Of a stretch of DNA of 64,000 bases, positions 23,001-36,560 are shown piece by piece. Under the pieces are notes generated by a model that made no database searches, was not told where the DNA came from, and was given only the letters and a program-made list of their open reading frames with translations. The position numbers were made by a program, and so were the translations under genes. The stretch lies in the NCBI GenBank assembly GCA_024734555.1, contig JANPWX010000651.1:2684718-2748717 (forward strand), given 5' to 3'. Origin of the DNA: Trochalopteron elliotii (lineage: Eukaryota; Chordata; Aves; Passeriformes; Leiothrichidae). The stretch's first letter is position 1, and each line of letters starts with the position of its first letter.

Positions 23001-25641
23001 GCTTCAGTGAAGTTGTCTGATGTGCTGATCTCTGTTACTATTTTATCCCTGACACTCATTTTTCTGTCTGTATACCCCAGAAATGAACCAGCTTGTTGAT
23101 CTGGTGGGAATTGTGCTGACTCACAAGTGTCGGTGCCTTTGGGCAGGGGCAGCACTTCAGGCTGTGGAGTGATCCCTGTAGATTCAGCAGGACAGGGATG
23201 CTCCAGCCCCAGCTGGGCTCCAGAAGTGCAGTGTAATGAGATGGATTTTAGGAGCTGTCAGGCTACAAATTCTGCTTTATGAAGGAATTTGCTGCTCAGA
23301 AGGGTTTGGGTGTGCTACACTGCTGGCTGTGTGAGCACAGAGGACACTTACACCTGATTCAGGTGGAAGTCAGGCTCAGACCAGGAAGTGGCTGCTGTTG
23401 GGAATGATGTGATCCTCTCTCCTCCCCTCTCAGGGGTAGTTGTGTGCTATCAAGGCTGTTGCTACATATGCTTGGATGTATATTTGATTATCAAACTTCT
23501 CCCTTTATTTTTCCATGAGGAGTTTAGGCTCTGCATGGGTCGAGCCTTCAGTCTGACACACAAAGCCTCAGGAAGCTTTAGGATTCACTTGCTCACTGTG
23601 GAGAAGCTGTTCATAGACAATGCCCTATGATTTGATAAAGTATCTGTTACAACAGTGAAATTCTTGTGAGAAGCTCTTGGTTTTTCCAAGTCTGGTGAGC
23701 ACTTGGATGAATTTCTTTGTGCAATAGGATGAATGCATGGTGAATATTGAGCACATTGTTGTAGTCACAAGGCAGAGGGAAAAGTTAGGATTGTTTTTTC
23801 ACCTCAGAAAGGAGCACATCCCTACACTTTGCCTTTCATGACTGAGGCACCCCTTGAGCGCCAGCTACAGCACTGTGGTTTTTGAAGAGCTGGGCATGGT
23901 GAGAGCCTCTCCAGCCACTCTTCAGGGGACTTCTCTGGGCCCGTTGCAGTTTTTGTGAGGCATTTAGGGCCCTGACACCTTGTAAAAACTTAGAGATTTA
24001 GAAAGAAATAACCAGCTGCCAGTCCTTTGCAAATGGGGATTCTTCAGGTCTGACATAAAATAGTCACAAAAAGTATTTACTCTTGTTTTTTTTCAATGAC
24101 TTTGCAAATAAAGTACAGACTTCCTCAGCATTTCTAGCTGGTTTATCAGATTAGACAGAATGAATCTGGTATCTTTGTCCCCATTAGGTAGGGTGTGCCA
24201 TGGCTGCCCTTTCCCACAGTTCTGCTGTCACCGAGCAAATTCTGGGTTATCTGCACTCCCCAACCTCTGCAGCACTGCTGCCCCCTCAGCCTGGGAAAGC
24301 TCAGGCTGACTGTGGAGTCAAAAGGGAGGTGGTTGCCCATGGTTGGAGGTTTGTTTGAGGAACCAAGTGCCTGGGGACCTGGCTCTGCTCTGGGTGTTGG
24401 GGCTGACCCACTGCTGCCAGATGTTTTTTTTCCCAGATACCTGGAGATAGTTAATTTTGTCCTGTTTTCCCGGATGAAACTCCATGCCAAATGCTGGTTA
24501 TGCACAGTGGGCAGGTATTGGGATGGATCTAGGCAGATCTTCAGAACTGATGTTGATCAGAAGCTTGGGGAGGAATTATGAACAATGCATGATTTTCCTT
24601 CCCTTAAAAGTTGATTCTTCCCATGAACAGGCAGAGCAGGGAACAGAGGAAGAAAGTTGGGGTTGCATTTAATGAATGCAAAGCCCAGAGCAGAGAGAGC
24701 CAGCAGGAGCTGTGCCAGGCCCCGGCAGTGTCCGTGCCCTGCGCTGTCCCCAGTGTCCCCTGCCTGCCCCGGGGACTCCCTGCATGAGCTCTGAGCTTCC
24801 CAAAGCTCTGTCACACCCGTCTGTGGCTGCCCCTCCACAGCAGCGTGCATGTCTGTGTGTCTGTCTGTCTTGTCTGTGGAGCCGTGTCGGGCTGCCTGTC
24901 CCCCCAGCACGTCCCCAGCCCAGCCAGGGCCTGTGGTGCGGGCTGGGGGCACGAGGTGACACCCACCCTGTGCTGCTGCTGCCTCAGTGATGTGCTGCTC
25001 TCAGCACCTCCCTTGCCTTTTATCCTGGTCCTGTCCTTGCTGTGCCCTTCGTGTGTGTCCAAGCTCCTTCTCTGTGCTCTGCTCCTGTGGATGGATCCCA
25101 TCCCTGGTGGGGCAGGGTGTCCCTGTGGCCCTGCTGCAGGACGTCTCTTCCAGCCCAGCCATTCTGGGATCCTGTGAGCTGAAACTTGGCTTGTTTCTGT
25201 GGGACAGAGGAGCCAAGCCTGCAGGTGTGGGGAGCCCGTGGGAGCCGGTGCCATGACCTGCCCTGGCAGCCCCATCCTCCTCTGACACCTGCAAACGGTG
25301 ACATCCATCCCCTCTTCCCAGTAAACAGAGCCAAACGCTGGCTGGCTCTGCTGGCTCTTCCCACCTCTGCTCGTGGAGCCTGGCTCTTCCCCCATGGGAA
25401 TCAGAGCTCTGGTCTGAGGGCCCGGTGAGTTGCAGAGCTTCTGGCACCAGAAGAAAGGGTTTCCACATCTGAGCTCTCAGCACGAGCACCCAGCCCTGTC
25501 CCTTGTTTGCCTGTGGGACTGGGAGTGCGCCCTGGCAGCAGCACCTCCCTCACACTGGGGTCCCCTAGCTCACATGGCCCTTTTGGGTTTGGTTTGGGTT
25601 TTCCTAGATGTGAAATCCATGTGTGGATTCTTTTCTTTTAG
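20076..25641. other. Sequence between the two WNK2 3' ends
   Basis: This is intronic for the distal isoform and downstream for the proximal one. It holds a CR1 tail (21808-21990), a full CRE palindrome at 22484-22491 and a GC-rich stretch at 24680-25430 with long but unrecognisable minus-strand frames. A strong donor CCCG|GTGAGT at 25425 has no convincing exon before it. Confidence 0.6.
21808..21990 (+). mobile_element. CR1 LINE 3' fragment
   Basis: GCCCAGAGAAGCTGTGGCTG, GTCCAAGGCCAGGTTGGACA, CAGCCTGGGACAGTGGAAG and CAAACTCAAACCATTCTGG...CTGTGATTA make up a CR1 tail in sense orientation. Confidence 0.93.
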
Positions 25642-25670
25642 ATTCTGAAAAGGAGACCATCAGCGACTGA
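25642..25670 (+). CDS. WNK2: WNK2 distal alternative last exon (short C-terminus)
   Basis: A strong acceptor TTCTTTTCTTTTAG ends at 25641. Two bases (AT) would complete a codon, followed by SEKETISD and a TGA stop. As I recall it, mammalian WNK2 ends in a similar short SEK..D peptide. Downstream is a compact 3' UTR with two AATAAA hexamers at 25858-25870. The partner donor is unresolved. It must leave one base of a codon; GTCAGT at 17855 inside the proximal exon has the right phase, whereas the position expected from the mammalian peptide reads GG, not GT. An alternative phase-0 entry would give about 34 codons ending in REEEEEDGK. Confidence 0.55.
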
Positions 25671-25890
25671 CACGTGGCCCCCACAGCTCCGGTGCCAAGC
25701 GCGAGGCCCCGCCGTGGCCAGGGAGGAGGAAGAGGAAGATGGGAAATGATTTGTCGTGTGTGAGGAATTCTGTGCCGTTCTGGTCCATTCAACGCTATTT
25801 TGTAACTTCTTTCTAATCATTTTTTTATTTATAGTTGGAAATACAAAAATGTTATGCAATAAAAAATAAAGGAGAATTATTTTGGGGGAA
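25671..25890 (+). other. WNK2: 3' UTR of distal WNK2 exon (inferred)
   Basis: A short AT-rich UTR contains TTTTTTTATTTATAG and twin poly(A) signals AATAAA at 25858-25863 and 25865-25870, with a G/T-rich stretch after them (ATTTTGGGGG, GGATTTTGTTCC). This is the architecture of a gene end. Confidence 0.5.
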
Positions 25891-28261
25891 AAGGATTTTG
25901 TTCCAAATTGTTCCCTTCTGTTGTGAGCCAGGTTTCCGTGAGCAGCAGATGGAGAAGAGGGAGGAGGAGGAAGAGGAGGAGGCACTCCTTCAAATGCTTT
26001 TTGTTTCACAGAGTTAATTGTCATTTAAGCAATTTTCCAAGTGATAAACTAGGCACGCATACAAGAAAGATAAGTTCCAGTTCCATTTAAATTTCTCACA
26101 GTTCTTTTTTAAAGATGAAATTCTATTTTAAATCCATTTAAATCAAGTAAAAAACCTCCAGATCCTGCACCAGAGAATGAGTCTGCTTGTCACTTCCCTT
26201 TTTACCTCTCTCTTTTTCTCATAGACCGGCCACATTTTCTTGCCAGACTTAAATACAGTCTCGAGTCACTGCTGATTTTAAATGTAAGGCTGAAATCCTT
26301 CCACAGATGAGTGGGTAACTGGAGTCATTTTTAAGACTCTGAAGTGCCTTCAATGATCTAAACCGAGGCAGTGGGGGTTTCTTTCCCTGGGCTCACTGGC
26401 CGTGGGTTTCAGCTGTCTCCTGGACTGAGGTGATGGACAGAGCACTTCGTAGCAATAATCTCACAAGCAATCATTTATCCAAGGACTACTCACCTGGTTT
26501 TCAGAAAGCTGGGTTAGTGTTGTCCTGAGAAGTGGGAAAATGCTGCTCTTGCTGTTACATCTGGGCCCCAAAGTCTCTGCACCCAGGGGCCTGCCTTGCT
26601 CCTCGTGCATTCCCAGCCCAGGCTGTTCTCAGCCTCAGTCTTGTTTTTGATCCCAGAGCCACAGGAAGCTCCCCCTGCCCCTCTCAGTACCACCCTCCCT
26701 CACAGCTGGAGCCTGGCGTTCTTTTTTGTTGTTATCTGCCATGTCTGTCTCTTCCAAATCTTGGTTCTAAATAATAAATCTTATTTTGATGCTGTTGTTC
26801 CCTATTTCCTTTCCACCTTGGCCCCTCCTGTCCACCAGCAGGGGTGAGGAGAGCAGAGGTGGAGATACATGTAAAGCTCCAGAACCATTCAAACACTTCG
26901 TTATTCAAAGTTTTGAAGCCCCAGAGCCAAAATATACATATTTATGTTAATTTTCTGCTTCTCTGGGGTGCCTCCTGCCCTGTCCTTTTCTGAGAAAATG
27001 GGATGGATCACCTGCACAGGAGCAGGGACTGGTGAGTTGTAAATCATTGCTGGCCTTGGGCTTCCCTGCTCACAGGAGGGACCAACCTCTGTGCCTTCCC
27101 TAAGGGGTGGGAGAAGGGGGATCCAGGTGAGTGGGGCACCTTCCTGTTTCTCTTTTGGTTGTTCTCTTTCCTGTGCAGGGAGTGCAGCTCCCTGCTGGGT
27201 GGGGGGACAGGGGTGTTGTGTCCCTGAGGTGCCTCTCCAGGGATGAGCCACTACTGCGGTGATCACAGACACAAAGCACTGTGCCCTCATCTCAGATTTT
27301 TTATTCCTGAGTTCAAAAGATGGTCTTCTCCAGGAAAATACCTTGTAGGGTCTCCTGGGGTCCAGGACTTCCTTCATCAGTTGTTCTGAACTTCTCCACT
27401 GCTTCTACAGATCCTTGAGCTCCTCCACAGTCACAGGGAATCAAGGAGCCTCTGACTCCAGATAAGCATTTTATAAATATTCTATTATGGAAAGTAAAAG
27501 AAGGAATACATTTGGTGAGAGACTGATGTGACACTTGGGGGCACGTGGAGATGTTTGAGGCTGCTGGATGTTTAACAAGGATTCCAGAGGCTTGTAACAC
27601 AGTCATGGAAATGCAGAGCCAGTTAAAATGTCAAACATAGCAACATCATTTTCAGATGTTTGCTGATGGCATGTGAGCTGCTGGACTCAGTGGTGTGTGT
27701 GATGTGGGAGAGGGATGGCATGGGGACTCTATAGGGCTTTGCAGCCCTAAACCTTTTGTTTGGGGGCACTTTGGAAGTTAACTCATGTTTGTTATCGTTA
27801 TTGATTCAGAGCATGCATTGTTGTTTTTTTAAAACCCCATAAACTGGCATCAGTGGAGCTCTGCTTTGCTGTGCTGCCTATTGGTGGCAGAATGAACTTT
27901 CTGTATCCCAGTGCTGGCTGCTGATGCAGGGATGGGAGGAGGTGTCTGGAAGAAGACACCCTCCTCCCAACACCCTCCCTGTGGGTTTACTCTCACACGT
28001 GCAAAGTGATGAACACCCGGGGAATCGCTGATGGTGTCCCGTTTGCTCTTCCAGTAGGATTCTAGGAACATATTTCTGTATTTATTTTATATTTATTTGA
28101 CACTAAGAGATTATATGAAGAAGCTGGAAATTAGCAAAGCAAAAAGAAAAACATTTCTGTTTACTGATGAGCAAAAACAAGTAAAGGGACATGAAACTTA
28201 CAGAGTTCAGCAGTTGGAGACTTTCATTTGTCTGTTTCCTTCTATTTCCTTCCACCTACTG

Positions 28262-28352
28262 GAAGATGTCGCCGCCCCTGGCAGGGGGTTGGAATTAGAA
28301 GAGTTTTAAGGTCACTTCCAACCCAAACCATTTTGTGATTGTATGATTATCC
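28262..28352 (+). mobile_element. CR1 LINE 3' terminal fragment
   Basis: CCCCTGGCAGGGGGTTGGAA, TTTTAAGGTCACTTCCAACC and CAAACCATTTTGTGATTGTATGATT are the last ~90 bp of a CR1 copy. Confidence 0.93.
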
Positions 28353-31300
28353 TTCACTGTTTTCTACCCCCTTCTTATTACAAAAGCAGACAAGAAAAGT
28401 TGTTAAGAAATGGCCTGCCTGGGATTGGTTTCTCCATGGGAAAATGCAAGTGCTGCAAAGCAAACCCAAATGCTCCACTGCAGCTGGAGCTGACACTATG
28501 AGCAGGTTTCCAGGGAGCTCTGGGCTCTGGAGGGGGTGCATGCCTCGACACCCTGTGACAGTATCACCCCTGTGCCTGCCAAATCGCTGCTGAACCAGTC
28601 TCTTACCACGGAGTGAACCAGAGGGCAGGGCTGGGAGCAAACATGGAATTTTTAATTGTCCTTTTTAATCAGATCTAGGACAAAATCCTCAAGATGTGAG
28701 CTGGAGCCTGGAGAATTCCCCTGTGCCACGCCAGGTTGGGAGCTTGGGACAGGCAGGGGTGCAGCATTCTGTTACTGGCCTGTAACTATTCAAATCTATT
28801 TTTTTAGAAACATCGGTGTTACATCCCGGCTTCACAAGATACTGCTGTTACCAGCAGTTCATGAAACGACACGGACGTGTGTGAGTTGCCCAAACCTGTT
28901 CCCAAACACTGATTTTTGCAGAGGACTAGAACTGGAGCGTTGAGTACGGCAGTGGCGGAGTGGGTTTTCCAGGGTTTGTTTTTCAGGGTGGGTTTTTCCG
29001 CTCACACCGAGTGCCTGATGGGCCCGAGCTGGCTCTCTGTGGCAGCAGCCCTCGGCTCTTTGTCATGGTGATCGCCAATGCTTCGCTGTTGTCATGGCTG
29101 CAGGGTTACTCCTGAAGCCAAAGCACTGCACAGCCCCTTTATTCACAGTTTCAGTGTATAAACTAATTAAGTCAACTGAAAGCAGCAGTCTGTTCCCCGC
29201 GCCTTGTTTTTCTAATGTGCGGGATCAGATAGACCTGATTTCTGCCGTCCTCCAAAATATCCAGCCTGACTCCGTTTCACCTCCTTGGCTGAGTTTTGTA
29301 CCTTAACGCCAAGCAAAGTTCACTGATTATTTAATTGCCCAGAAAAGGTCTCTGGAAAATGTCTTTTGAGCTGCTAAGCTGAGGCCGAGAGCCAGCGTGT
29401 TGCAGCTGTGCTGCATTCCTTATCGCTGCTGTACTCGGGGAAGGAACACGGTCACTGTGTTCAGTTTCTGAGCTTCTGCATTGCTGGGGGGAAAAAAAAA
29501 ACCAACAACAACAGCAACAACAACCAAACGGTGGCAAAATGCCTGTGGGAGGATTGGAGCCGAGCTGCTCGGCGCTGCCCAGCACGGGAGGGTGAGGATG
29601 GGGAGGGACAGCCCCGCAGCAGCGGCTGCACTGGCGGCACAGGGAAGGGAAGGACGGCGCACAGGGACACACCGGGACACACTGGCCCATTTTTTATTAA
29701 AACTTCATGTGAGCAGAGGCTCTGGGTGAGCCCGGGGGCGGTGCAAGGAGCCCCACTCACTGCCTGTAAGACAGCAGCGCCGGCCTCTGTCGGGAAAGGG
29801 TTTGGGAGGTTCGGTGTTCCCGCTTGTGTCCTGGTCACTGCTCAGCTCATGAGCAAAGTAAAACCAGACAGGGACCCTAAAACTCCTCTCAGCGCTGTGT
29901 GAGTGCTGCTGTGGTGTCCCCAGGAGATCAGGCTGGCCCTGGCACACAGCCCTGGGAGGGCAGTGCCGGGGGCAGCCCCTCAGACCCTCCCAGGGCGGGG
30001 AGCAGCCACGGAGGAGATGCAGGTGCCATTGGACCTTCTCGGGGTCCAAACGGAGCTGGAGTTTGTGCTTTAGCTGTCATATTTGCAGGTTCTGTGCTGC
30101 CCAGGGATGTAGTTCTGAGCCTCATACTAAGGACGTCTTCAAAGTAAATCCTTTGCTGGGCATGGCATTTCTGGGGTGGCCAAGCAGAGACCCTTTGTGC
30201 CCCCGACACCTCTTGCCCAGCTGCAGGCAGGGGTTGGGGCCCCGGCCGGGTCACCTCGCTGTCCCTTCCCCTGCCCCAAGGTCTGTGCAGTCATCTCACA
30301 CCCCGGGCTGGCTGGAGAGCAGGCGTGCAAATGGTGATTTGCTAACCTGTGGCTGAGGGAGGTGCTGGGACACGTGTGTGGCGTCAGGTGACACCAAGGG
30401 ACACGGACTGAGTGCCAGGTGACACCAAGGGACATGCCCCCAGTGCCAGGCGACCCCAAGGGACACCCAGTGCCAGGTGCCAGCGCAGAGTGTGGCCACT
30501 GTCCCATCTGCTTGGGCTCCTGCTGAGGTGGTTGAACACACCAGGGACAGTGTGTGCACACCCAGAGGATCCCAGTAAATGATATATTCACCTTCTTTCT
30601 GCAACAGAGAAATAAAATCACAGGCTGATATTCCATTTATTAAAGTACATATATTTGTGTAATAAAATTCCACGTAGCACTACAGAGTGATGTGTTATCA
30701 CACATCATAAACTTTCCAGTTCTCCTGTGGATTTCCTTGGTCCCCTGTTAGCAGGCTCATGGCTGGTTAAATGGTGTATTTCTGCCCATTCTGTCACAGC
30801 CATAGCACTTTTGTGGCCTCTCAACTGAACACCCTGCACTCTTCAGGCCATTGTCCTTTCTTGCTGTTACACAGTACAAGCCCAGAATATTTAAAGCATG
30901 TTTTGTATCACATCAGGCTGCTCTAGAAAGAGCTCTTCACTGATTGTAAAGTAATTATGGGGGACAAGTCTCACTCAGTCCCAAAATAGCCTGGCACCAA
31001 ATTCTCAGCTGAAATAAACTGCTGTCTTGCTATTGCCTTGGGCACACACCAACCAGGATGGAGGAGCAGCAGGTCTGATCCCAAGTGAGGGCTGTGAACA
31101 TGGCAGAAGAGCCAAACTGATGAAACTGATGGTGACTTAGACTATTTTTTTTATTTCGTTTAATTTATGGTTATGTTATCTTATTCTATTGCTTTTACTT
31201 TATTTTAGAAACTGCTGTGAAGGCTGAGATTAGTGGGGTCTTTCAGAATATCCAGGTCAAAGTAGTTAATTATTTAAACCAAAGACAGAGCTTTCTTCTG

Positions 31301-34300
31301 AGCCTTTTAGGTTGGTGGTGAAAAATAACCTCTGTTTGAAGGGTGGGAAAGCAGGAGATGAGGATCATGATTTAGCACTGCGGATTCTGCACAAGGGTGA
31401 CCTGTTCCTTTGTGCCTGCACAGCACATGGGGCATGGGGGCATGGGGCAATATAAAAAAACAGGAATTACAAAACCAGAGTATTCCCTGTTCAAGCAGCA
31501 CAGCTCTAGCAGGAGAGGACTGGCAGATAGATCAACCCACACTTCTTGTTCAGATTTAAGCCCTATTTAGGCAGTGAGGGTTTCTGCCTCCTAATCTTGA
31601 TTTCTATTCTGAGAAAAGCTGCTTTTCTGATACATATTCCCAATACAAACCCTTCTTAATAGCCCATGGGATCATCAGTGGAATCAAGCACCTGGTGGAT
31701 GCTGCCAATACAGGGAGGGACCTGTAGTTGCCACCCTTTAGGCACAGCTTTGCAAAGTTTCAGTGGTTATTGCACTCATGGACTCTGCTGTAGGTCAGGA
31801 TGCTGCTGGTTGAGGCTGTGTGTCCTCACAGCTGTCATCTGTTCACTGTTCCAATTCTGAGGAACCACAGTGGCTCAGGGAGAAAGGAGAGCTGGGACAG
31901 AGCAAACTGTGGGATCAAAGGCTGGGGGTCAGCTGTTACCATCAGTAGTTTGAAGGCTCTGAGCTGGTGACAGAGCAAGAGGCAGGCACAGGTCACAGCT
32001 GCATCTCTGGCTGTTTCTGAAGGACGACTACAGAGGCAAGAGGATGAGGACTCTCAATACATCACAGAAAAACAAAGGAGCCTCCATGAGAAAGGTGCAG
32101 AGGAAGCAGCATCAACAAGGGTGACTGCAGCTGGTGGTGGTGGGACAGGAGAGACAGACAGAGACAGGACCTCTTCAAAGTAAACCCAAGAGTTCAGCCA
32201 CTTTACACCTTTCACTATGCTCTGAGAATGTGACTGGATTTGACTCAATTTGAATTGACTGGACAATAGTCCTCCAACTTCCTAAATGTTTTTTTTCAAT
32301 TTTAATGATATTTTAATGTCAAACTAAATAACCAGTGAACAGCATCAGGTTGCTGTAAGTCAAGCACATGAATGCTGTAAATGACAAAGCAAAGTCGAAG
32401 ACTAGGAGAATGAGAGAGTGTGACTGTGATGACAGTTTGGGATGTCAGGATTATCACGTGATGGCTGGGTAAAACAAAATATGTTTTCTATTAATTTAGT
32501 TAAAGCCATCTGGTTTTTCACATATTCTCTCAAAATCTTTCGCCTTCTCTCAGTGTGAGAGCTGACCCCTGTTGACTAAGATATCTTTCACTGAACAGGT
32601 TTGTACCCAAAAAAAGTCCACTCCTTTTCCTTCAGTGAAAAAATAGCATGAATCATGTTTTTCCAAGGTTAAATTGTTTTTTTATTTCTATAGGCAGGAA
32701 GAGAGTGCTTCTCAGTAGTACTACAATTGACTAAAATATCAAAGGATAATTATTTTTTTACCCTATCAAAGGACACCTGTGATTAACATTTAATCAAACG
32801 AGGGGATGCAGGCCTAGTATCACTCTGTCATGAAATAATGAAGATACTTCCTAGCCCAGAAAATGGTTCTCATTACCATTAGGGACAACAGAAAAGTGCA
32901 TGTGATGCTAAGGGTTTGTTCTCAAGTTCTGAGATCTGCTGTTGCTGTAGCAAAACCTAATCTCTTGAATTCCTAATAATGCAAAGCTTTTTCCAGGAAA
33001 AAAAAAAAGCATAATTCATGAAGAATGATAGAACTGATGATAGAAGAATTGATGATAGAAGAATGATAATTGGAACTTCTCAGATTTAAAGGCCATACAA
33101 AGATCTTGCATTAGATCAGTATGATATGGATGATTTGGATGGCAGTGTCTGTGCTATAAACTGAAGGCAAGGCCAGACATCCGTGATATTGACAGGACTG
33201 CAAGTCCAGAGTACCTGCATTCATGGCTGGACTTTGATCATCCATGGGAGGTAACAGGCAATCCACAAAACTGAGAGTTGCAAATGGATTACCACTATTA
33301 GAAAAGGAAGTGCAGGCAGCTGGGAAATACCATAACTTACTTTGTAAACCTGAATTTTGAATCACCTGCCACTGGAATCATGGGTTAAATTGGGCCATCC
33401 TGATCTGGTTTTGATCTAATACATGATTTTTAACCAACAAACAGCACTTTGGTACTAGTGGGAATGATATCCCATATTCACTGGCATTGCAGTGCTTCAG
33501 AACAGGCTCCAGTGACTGATGCTCTGAGAGACCCACATTACCAATATGCTGCCACCAACAACCAAAGCACATGCACAGAGGAAAGGACTAAAATTCCCAG
33601 GAGAAGAACTAGCAGGGAAAGAAAATCTCATTGTCTCATTTCCATTTATAGCCTAAAATGGTCTGTCTGCTATACCTGTTCTTTGGAAAAACAGTGATTA
33701 AAAAGACTGGTGGTATTCACTTCCTGGCAGTGCTGCAGCACACTCATGGGGTACTTTGAGTTGCAAATTCTGCCTGGCAGAAACTCAGTGGAGTTAATCA
33801 TATGTAGCAAATTAAACAAACAAACAAGCAAACAAGCTGGGAGGTGGGCTTAGGAGGACCTGCAGCAGCTGAACGTTTTCTTACCCTTTCTAGGCAAACC
33901 TTTCCAAATTGCAGGGAATGGGGAGGGTAAAGACAGAGGGCAGTGGTGGATTTTGTGTCCAGGATCAAACCACCTGTATATGTATCTGCAGTTCATAGAC
34001 TGAAGCAGGCTGAGAAATTTGTCTATATTCTTACAATAGTCAGAATTAAAGCTTTGCTGCAGTGAGATTGTTGACATCAGCCCCACCAACATATCAGCTC
34101 TGCTCTGACAATGAAGTGATGAGCTACTGTGTGACCCAGCTCGTGTCCCAAGGAGGCAGGTGCTGCAGAAAGGGCTCCTAAAGCACCAGCAGTGGGTAGG
34201 ATGTTCACAGACATTTCAGGCAGTCTTGAACCTAACGTGGATTTGCAGCATGGAAAGAAAGGTGTAAGAGGCAGGAAGGTGGTTTTGGCACAGCTCAGCT

Positions 34301-36159
34301 GGATGCAGATATCCTCATCCTGTATCCTCGTGGGCTGGTGGAATGGCTCCTGAACACCACCACGTCCTCCTGCTACTGAGGAGGCTGCCTGGAACATTCC
34401 TGCAGAAATGCACCTTTGTCCCATTGTTGACTTTGGTGACGTGAAGGTGTCTCAGTCCCAATATCTTTCTCTCTAAAACCATAGAAAGGGTAAAATGAAT
34501 CTCAATGGTTAGTGTTAAGTTATAGCAAGCTAACTCAAGCTCAGTGTAACTAAGCCCAGAACTTACAATAGAATCATGGTAATTAGCATTTGTGGGAAGG
34601 AACACATCACTGCTTTAAATGAAAACTATTTTGCCATTAGCTCAAAGTAGCTTGTAAAAGCTTTCACTATGACTAAGATCTGCAGTAACGTCGGAGATCA
34701 TTCAGCCAAAGATTGTGCTATAATGCCTATTTATGGCTTTAGCATTTTAAGGTTTTTGGGAAGTAAAACAGTAGGGATGGAGCGGACTCCCTCGCATCTG
34801 CTACGCCTTGGAAGAGAGCATGTGCCTGCTCAGGGATAAATCAGGAATTACATATTCAATCAAGAATACACGTGTAAGGAGTTAAGAAGAGCTGAATGCT
34901 AAACTCTCATCCACCACTCCACAGGCATAAACAGAGCATGCTACAGTCACTTTGTTTGGAGAAGACAACTCCGCCAGCATCCCACTGCAGCAACCCAGAT
35001 CTTCTCACCAAAAGGGTGGCTGGCTTCATCCCAGGAGTGGGAAAGGTGAGGCAAAAGGTGCTCTTAGTTCAGAATGTCCCAGACATGCTTTGTATTCTTC
35101 CAAGTGGGAAGTAACTCAGTGTTTGTACTGAAAGATGGGCTGTGGAGGTGCAGCTTCCACAAGGCTCTGCAACTCCAAGAGGCACCAAGTTCAGACCCAT
35201 TACATGTCCTGGGAAGATGCAAAGAGGATTGTGATGGCACTATCTTTCCTTAGGCAAGCTTTGTTTGTTTGTTTTTCTGGCAAGAGAGACCTTTTCTAAT
35301 AAATAACTGCTCTTTCTTATGAGCTAGCTGTTGTCAATGTCCAGAGAACATAAAATAGATCCTATCTGCCCAAAACAGCTCACAGAAATCAACTATCATT
35401 TTGTTTTCTTTACTGGGTAAAAGGAGGAAGGTGCCTTTTAAATTAGAAATTGAAGCCCTTCCAGAATTGCAATATAAGATACCAAATCAATCATTCTTCA
35501 CACAGTTACCTCCTACTCCATGAGCTCCTACTACCACAAAAATTGGTTGTTGCCAACTGAGCTGAGTGAATAATCTGCAGTTTCATATTTGTTAGAGGAA
35601 TTTTTCCTTTTTCTCTTTTCATTATTTGTCCACAAGCAGATTGATTTGCTTGAATATCTTTTTTCCAAACACATGTGCAGTAACCATTCTGGAACAAACT
35701 CTTGCTGTAAATAATTTGTGAGCAATTTGTTGCAAGAAGTCTTCAAACATTTGTTCCAAGTCCATTCATTGTATATATGAACTTGCATCACGTGTCTATT
35801 TCTGTGAACAAAACATCAAAAGAACCAGTCTTGAGTATTCTCCCTGAGAACAATTAAAATTATGCACAATTTCACCATTTAAAAGTTACTTCATTCCCAG
35901 CAATAATGGCAGGGTTCTCCTGCTTATTTTAACACTTGAATGAAAAACAAGTATATTTGTATGGGAACCCCAGCTGAAGAATCTGACCAGGGCCATGCCG
36001 GACTCAGTGCAAAGCTCTTCTTTCTCCATTTTTCAGATGCAGGAAACTGCCCTTCTCAGACTGTAAATCACTGTCTTTTAAGAGAAAAGTCCAAAGGAAT
36101 GATTGCACTCTTCAATGGGATCTGGGTTGGGTACCTGTGGGAGGCCAGATAGAGACAGT

Positions 36160-36560
36160 ACTAAAGGCAATCTTGCCCCAAATATATTGAAGCTCTGTAA
36201 ATTACCAACGACTGGGAACAGCCTTGGCCTCACAGCTCTGGGTGTGATAAAGAGTGAGTTAGCTGGGAGAGGTCAGCTGGAGCCTGCTGGCCATGCTGGG
36301 AGGAGGAAGGGATGAGAGGGTGTGTGAGGGACAGACAGGGTTAGGTGGCTGTGCTGGGGACAGGAAGGAGTGAGCTGGAACTGCTGGAGGAAGAGAGAAG
36401 AAGGAGAGAAAGAGCCAGAGCTGTGTGGAGCTGCCCATGGAAGGCTACAGAGAAAGGGTATGAGAGACTTGTAGATAACAAGGTGCTGATGCTTGAAGCC
36501 TTTGGTGTTAGTTGTACCTCTTCTGTCAGGTACCTTGTGTCTTTTTACAAAGAAAAGCAC
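36160..36560 (+). mobile_element. Possible degenerate avian LTR remnant
   Basis: A purine-rich block (GGAGGAAGAGAGAAGAAGGA, GAGAAAGAGCCAGAGCTG) is followed by GGAGCTGCCCATGGAA and GATGCTTGAAGCCTTTGGTG. This resembles, from memory only, the R/U5 part of avian ERVL-type LTRs. I saw no paired LTR, primer-binding site or coding domain. Confidence 0.25.

Noticed and set aside
25322..25424. Possible WNK2 exon ending at the strong donor CCCG|GTGAGT
   Set aside because: None of its frames fits: one starts with TAA, and the phase needed for the distal SEKETISD exon has an in-frame TGA.
24811..25489. Minus-strand frames of 162-194 codons in GC-rich DNA before the distal WNK2 exon
   Set aside because: Several overlapping frames are open at once, as expected from GC bias. 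No domain or splice partner was found.
26901..27377. 158-codon minus-strand frame
   Set aside because: Composition looks random, with no domain. It overlaps other frames and shows no promoter or splice structure.
33111..34605. Minus-strand frames, considered as a decayed retroviral envelope
   Set aside because: No signal peptide, furin site, fusion segment or recognisable motif, and the frames do not connect.
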